DNA of 64,000 bases from positions 434,001 through 498,000 of the forward strand of contig CM040088.1 of the NCBI GenBank assembly GCA_022496805.1, written 5' to 3'. Shown piece by piece: positions 58,853-64,000 of this stretch. A program made the position numbers and the translations under genes. The notes beneath the pieces were generated by a model. That model was not told the origin of the DNA. It worked only from the letters and a program-made list of their open reading frames with translations, and did not search any database. Each line of letters begins with the position of its first letter. Within the stretch, counting starts at the first letter, position 1. The stretch is from Pohlia nutans. Lineage: Eukaryota; Streptophyta; Bryopsida; Bryales; Mniaceae.

Positions 58853-61800
58853 CTATGGCATCATAGAATTGGAAATATAATGTGGCAAACCCATCTCTTC
58901 AAGTGGAATTCCGTATTCTGCCATCTTCGCTTCAAACGCTTTGATAACGTCATTATGTGCCTGACCAAGTTATAATAAAAAAATTTATTATATTTTAATA
59001 TAAGTGATGAACCAATACACGAATATATGTAAAATATATTAAGTTCATTGTCAAGCACTCTAGTTGGAGAATCACCTTTGTAACTTTTCCTAGATCATAT
59101 CGTAGAGACTTAATCAAGTTGTTCTTTGATTCTAGAACATTGTCTATACCCGAATTAGGATCCAATTTTATTCCTGCTTCTCCAATTTGTGCTTCCTGTA
59201 ATATTGATTCAAACTATATAGATATAGATTGAATTATTCTTTTTAATTTTAAAAGCATTTATTTGTTCAAGACCAATTTTTTTGAATAATAACAATGTTG
59301 CATCTACATTGCTGCCAAATATTTTAAATTGAAAAAAATGGGCGTGGAAAGGTTAATGTTTAAGTATGTGACCTTCTTTTCAAGCTTTTCTCCAAGAATT
59401 TGCACCTTCCGTTGCAAAAGCATGCTCTTCAGTCCACACTTTTGTTGAACATCATAGATGCTACTCTCAAACTTAGCAAATACCTCGTCACGCTCCACTT
59501 GTAACTAATTAAAAAATAATTCAACAAGAACATGAAAATTAATGAGTTTGTTAGAAAGATATGTCAAGCCATAAAATCATTTGATATGTACAATATGGTC
59601 TATACCAACCAAATAGTCAAGATATCATAACTGCATATCCTAAAAAAATTCTACATAATTATAGTTTCTATGCTTGTCAAGGGTACAATAGATTGCATGA
59701 TATATGATGAGCAAAAAGATTGTTACTGAATTAGTAGTTGTTATATAGAGATTAAAATTATGGCGTGCATTTATAGTAATAGGAGCCAACATAAATATAA
59801 CCAGTGTTTATTTTAATGAACTATTAATTATGTAATTGATAATGCAATATAAATTATTTCCGACATATATTATATGTTATTCTAACGTATACCAAATTTT
59901 AATGACGTTTGAGTAATTATTCGTACTCCAAAAGGATTATAACATGACTGTAACCAATCCTTAATAAGGACTAAAATGTCCTTAATATTTTGCAAAATGT
60001 CCTTTATTTTTTCTAATATCTACATATATTGAAGATATAATATCCTAAGCACTCATCAAGAGTCTTTAGATTTGGACATTGTTGGCTCTTATTACCATGA
60101 ATGCACCTCATGTCAAATAATAGGGATTTTAAAAGGTTAAACACAATTTTCCACAAGAAAGTTTTTGATTGTACCAAGCTTTATGCTTAGAGATTTGCAT
60201 CTGGTATAAAAAAATTGTTTTTTTATTCAGATTTGAATATTGCCTATTTTTTATTGGATAAAGTTGAATGTTTTGTAGTATACTAACAATACGGTCACAT
60301 ACTGTGGAGTTCAGACCAAATGTTTAATACCTGTTCACATCGTTTTTGAAGGACTTGGAAATCCCACTCTAGTTGCTTGAATTGTTTTGTTTTCTCTTTT
60401 AGTCCTGAACTTGTTTGTGCAAGCAAGTGCTTGTCCTACACATTAATTTACCACAAGAAAATATAGAACAAAAAATCATCAAAAATGAAATAGGAATACA
60501 TGTTTGATTGATATATTAGAAAAAAAATAACAAAGGTAAACAATCAAATCCATTATCAATGATATGATTGTGCATATAAGGTTATTACTTTTTCGTAGTT
60601 TGTGAGATCCCTTCTCAATCCCTCAACTTCTTTAAGAGCTTTCGCTAGTGGCTCAGTGAGCCTTTTGTTCTCTTGTGCAATCTCATACATTAATTTTTCA
60701 TTTGCTGCCTCTTTTTTCTTCATGTCTGTTACATCTTCCTACAGTGCTTATAGGAACTAGTTGTGAGCCAATTTCAAATGACAATGTAGTTAGATATTGA
60801 CATATCAAGAATCCATCCAAGAAATGAAAGGTAGGATCAAGAAAGAATTGTCAGAAAGGAGATGGATTGCATAGCCTTACTTTCAAAGTTTTAATCAAGT
60901 CAAGATTGTTGTGAGTGATATCGTTATAATAGCATTTGATTTCAGTGAAAGCTTTCTCGTGTTTCTTCATCAATTCACTAACATGCACGTTTTTCCGTTC
61001 TTCAACTTCTTGAATTTCTACTTTGCGACGCAAGTCCATTTCTTCTCTCAAAGTCTTGATCTGAGTGGGAGCCATTAGTCAAAGAATTATATTAGTTGTA
61101 AAATCAACAAAATCATATTTGAATTGAATTACAATACCCTTTTAATGCATTGAAAATTGATTAGCAATCAAACTATTGATGTAACATTAATAATAATATA
61201 TTAGTTTCATAAAAATGGACTAACCTTTCGATCAAACTTTTGTTGAAGTTCTTTAGCATTTTGATCAAACTCTTGGCGCATCTTTGTAGCTTCTTTTGCA
61301 TGTTCCTAAAACAATAATTCACTTTGAACAACGTTCAAACTACATTAATTTATCAACTAGCTATTTTTTTTTGTATGATATTTTATTTTTACACAAACAA
61401 GATCACTCTATGCACTTGCTTAAAATCTAGGCACATAAAAATCACACAAAATATGTCAATATGCTTGAAAAAAAGATTAATTTATCTCATACTAGCTTAA
61501 AAGCACGAATAGTGTCTTCATATGATAATTCCATCTCTTTCACTCGATCTTTAAGAGCACGCTTATCATTCCTGCAATTCGTGTCCAAAACTTAACTGCA
61601 TCAGATCAACAAAGAAACCATATATTAGCTTCTAAAATCCAAACAATATATATTAACTTCTAAAATCTTCTTTAAACTCTAAAATTTATCACAACGATTT
61701 TGTACTATTTTAGTATATGGTATTAGTCTTAGTATGTTGAAATAGTGTAGTGTAAGATGGTCAACTAAAAATAATCAAGAGTTGAGAGGGTTTTATAAAT

Positions 61801-62876
61801 AGTTAATTCAAATGTATTGTCATAAGAAAGTGAGTTATTTTTCAATAATACAAGAGAAGTAAATGCCGTAGGTACCACGTTATCTTTTTAATGTGATATG
61901 AGGAATGGATTGCAAAGACTTACACAAGCTCTCCTTCACGCTTGCTAAATTGTTCTCGTTGCAGTTTTAGAGCTTGTTCATTGTCAGCTTTTATGGTAGC
62001 TATCATATTTTGTTGCTCGTATAGCAAATGTTTCATTTTTTGATTGTACACCTATCAAAAAAAATTTATCATAGGATGATACAAAATTGAATTGATGATA
62101 TATTCAATCACCAGTATCATTGTCTAAATCTTGTTGCAAACATAACAAAAAGCTCAATTATAATTTAACATGCATTGACATTCTATATCACAAACTAGAA
62201 GGCTGGGTAGCAAGTATCTAAGATTCTACAAGAATTCCTTTAATATTTAATTTAGTCATGAACTATAAATTAACCTTGAGTTCGAGTTGATGTGCTTCTT
62301 CAAGTTCTTCCATAGCTCTATCTTTGTTATGAAACTCTGCACGTAGTTTCTCATATTCTTCTTTTTTCACTTCCCAAAATGATGAGATCTTGTCCTGGTA
62401 ATGTTTCAAATTCATTTTTATCAGTACAATTCTCATTTCATATTCTTCATTCATGACAGTGAAGTCATTGAGAATATTTGTATAGAATGTATGTTGTTCA
62501 TCAAAGTTGTTAGTCTAGATAGAAATTTCATGATAGGAGGCCTTGATTTCAACAAACTTCTAGCTCTTTTAATTTACTAGATATGAATTAAATTATTTTG
62601 ACATCAAATCTAAATAACAAAAACCCATTAAGAAAAACAATTTTTAAAAATTGATCCTCTAATGATTTCTCCTCTAAAAAAAGGTTGGATAAGGAAGAAA
62701 AGCCTTCTTACTCGTTCGAGCATCATGAGATTGCGCTCTTGTGTCTCTTTATCTTTGGCAATCTTAAGCACTGCAATTTGTGCCAACAACTCTTCAAGTG
62801 TGGGACCTTGGGGTCCTTCATCTTTGGTTTTCTTTCCCTTTCCCTTCCCCTTTTTCCCTCCTTTCTTTGGACCCAT
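58853..62876 (-). CDS. DRC4: Dynein regulatory complex subunit 4 (DRC4/GAS8)
   Basis: Coiled-coil subunit of the nexin-dynein regulatory complex that links axonemal outer doublets and controls ciliary beating. Eleven exons on -: 62876-62712, 62394-62275, 62051-61924, 61571-61493, 61305-61225, 61060-60881, 60738-60589, 60435-60331, 59504-59373, 59195-59076, 58960-58853. All phases agree and give 455 codons plus TAG, close to animal GAS8 (about 480). Diagnostic segments: Lys/Gly-rich start [108 protein letters not shown]; and a C-terminal [20 protein letters not shown]. Predicted nearly all alpha-helical coiled coil. Intact. Expression would be expected in spermatogenous tissue; that is inference. 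Confidence 0.95.
59763..60108. mobile_element. GGTGCATTCA MITE, copy B, in DRC4 intron 8
   Basis: Left GCGTGCATTTATAGTAATAG and right complement GGTGCATTCATGGTAATAAG are imperfect TIRs. The interior aligns by eye with copy A along its length. Confidence 0.75.
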
Positions 62877-63540
62877 GATGTTGCTCTTCTTGCCTCTTGC
62901 AGCTTACATTTACTGATTGTTCTTCTCAATAGAGCTTCCAATTCGCAACACGCAATTAAAATACCTTTAAAAATGGAAAAATATTAGATTGTAATTGACA
63001 TTACATAATTGATACAGGCACTATTTTTGAGCGAAATGTCACTCTAGCAATTAATAGAATGCTTCAAAACTTGTCAATTAATAGAGACGCTCCAAGTGTA
63101 TAACCGCTTCTAACTTAGTAGTTCACACTAATAGCCACCATTTGATTTTTGGGTTTCACTTGACATTCATCACAAACAAAAACTTAATTATCTTTTATCT
63201 TTCTATTCAAAGCTCCACACAAAAACCTCAAAACTTGCAATACCTAAAGTTATATGAACTAGTCATCTCGTTGTCTTCTTTGCCAACTGCCAGGGTGTTT
63301 TTACAGTTTGGCGGCCAAATTAGGTAGTTACAGGTTGGATTTGTCGTTCTTTTTTCAATTTTGTAAGCTCTAGTGGTCATGAAAATGCAAATAAATATAG
63401 CTCTCAAAATATGAATTATAGGAATATAAAAAACGTGTGATGTGGTAGAAGTTATTTCAAAACAATTATTTATAGAATTTGGATCCAAATGTGTAAAAAA
63501 TTTGTGTTGTTACGCCTTAGATGTGTAAAGAGCGGGCTAA
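62877..63540. promoter_or_regulatory. Presumed promoter region of DRC4
   Basis: AT-rich DNA upstream of the DRC4 ATG on -. No recognised motif. Open frames here lack coding character. Confidence 0.25.
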
Positions 63541-64000
63541 AGAGGTTCAAAAGATTCCAATAATATTCAAAGAATATTCCAAAAGATCCAAAAGATTTGG
63601 CAAGGTTTTAAAAAGATTCTATTAATACTTGTTTTTATTTTTTTTGTAATTATTGAATATAAATAATGATGCAGTAATGACGCAATAACGGCAAGTACTT
63701 TGCATATTGTATGTTTGTCTTTCCTGCAAAATCATCGTGACTTTACTGTGAAAACATCCTCCAATCATATTATACCATTTGTAAACTATTTACTAAAACA
63801 ACTGTCATTTGTTGTTTGGATAAGAGGATATTAGTTGGATCCTAGGAATTTGTTTTAAATATACACCACATTATGATAACACTCTCTTTAGGAACAAATA
63901 AGGTTCTACGATATGTATATAATTCCAAAATTAATTTCCGCTACTAAACCACCTCCTAAGTCAATCCACAAAAAAAAAAAATTGAAAACTACCTAATAAA
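63541..64000. repeat. Partial repeat running off the window end
   Basis: AAAAGATTCC/AATATTCC units at 63550-63625, and TTACTGC/AATGACGCAATAACGGCAAG near 63680, match the inverted complement of the interior of the 43542-44468 element. The terminus is outside the window. Confidence 0.5.

Overview
The window is nuclear DNA of a plant that makes motile cilia. Every protein gene is split by GT-AG introns. A Delta7-sterol reductase (DWF5), a plant-type clathrin-adaptor ANTH protein and a LAF3-type amidohydrolase point to the green lineage. A complete gene for DRC4/GAS8, a subunit of the ciliary nexin-dynein regulatory complex, means flagellate cells. Together these suggest a seedless land plant (bryophyte, lycophyte or fern) or a charophyte alga with swimming sperm. 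Seed plants other than cycads and Ginkgo are unlikely. I cannot name the species. Protein-family names rest on recall of conserved motifs; no search was run.

Layout. 0-5.3 kb: a LAF3-like amidohydrolase gene on +, missing parts and probably decaying. 6.4-12.4 kb: an L1-type LINE on +, inactivated by one nonsense codon and one frameshift. 12.8-16.1 kb: a DWF5 gene copy on -, lacking two segments and carrying an in-frame stop. 17-20.5 kb: MITE-like repeats. 20.9-26.3 kb: an intact 11-exon HBS1-like ribosome-rescue GTPase on +, with a telo-box upstream. 26.6-31.1 kb: a pogo-like DNA transposon with TIRs, a TA target duplication and a broken transposase, with a Tourist MITE nested in its left part. 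31-46 kb: repeat-dominated DNA with many foldback and TIR elements, a long inverted repeat abutting a truncated MetE-like pseudogene, a cytochrome P450 N-terminal fragment and a tRNA-derived SINE. 46.1-55.1 kb: an intact 15-exon ANTH/AP180 clathrin assembly gene on -, with MITEs in its introns and one GC-AG intron. 55.9-57.4 kb: a nested pair of TIR elements. 58.9-62.9 kb: the intact 11-exon DRC4 gene on -. The last 0.5 kb is again repeat.

The three intact genes (HBS1-like, ANTH, DRC4) reconstruct to open frames of 746, 533 and 455 codons with splice phases that all agree. They act in unrelated processes: ribosome rescue, endocytosis and ciliary motility. No operon-like or pathway clustering is seen. 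The most informative new observations concern mobile DNA: a pogo element linked by its termini to a short MITE in the ANTH gene, a recurring TTAACCC-terminated element family, and a long hairpin repeat at the broken end of a gene fragment.
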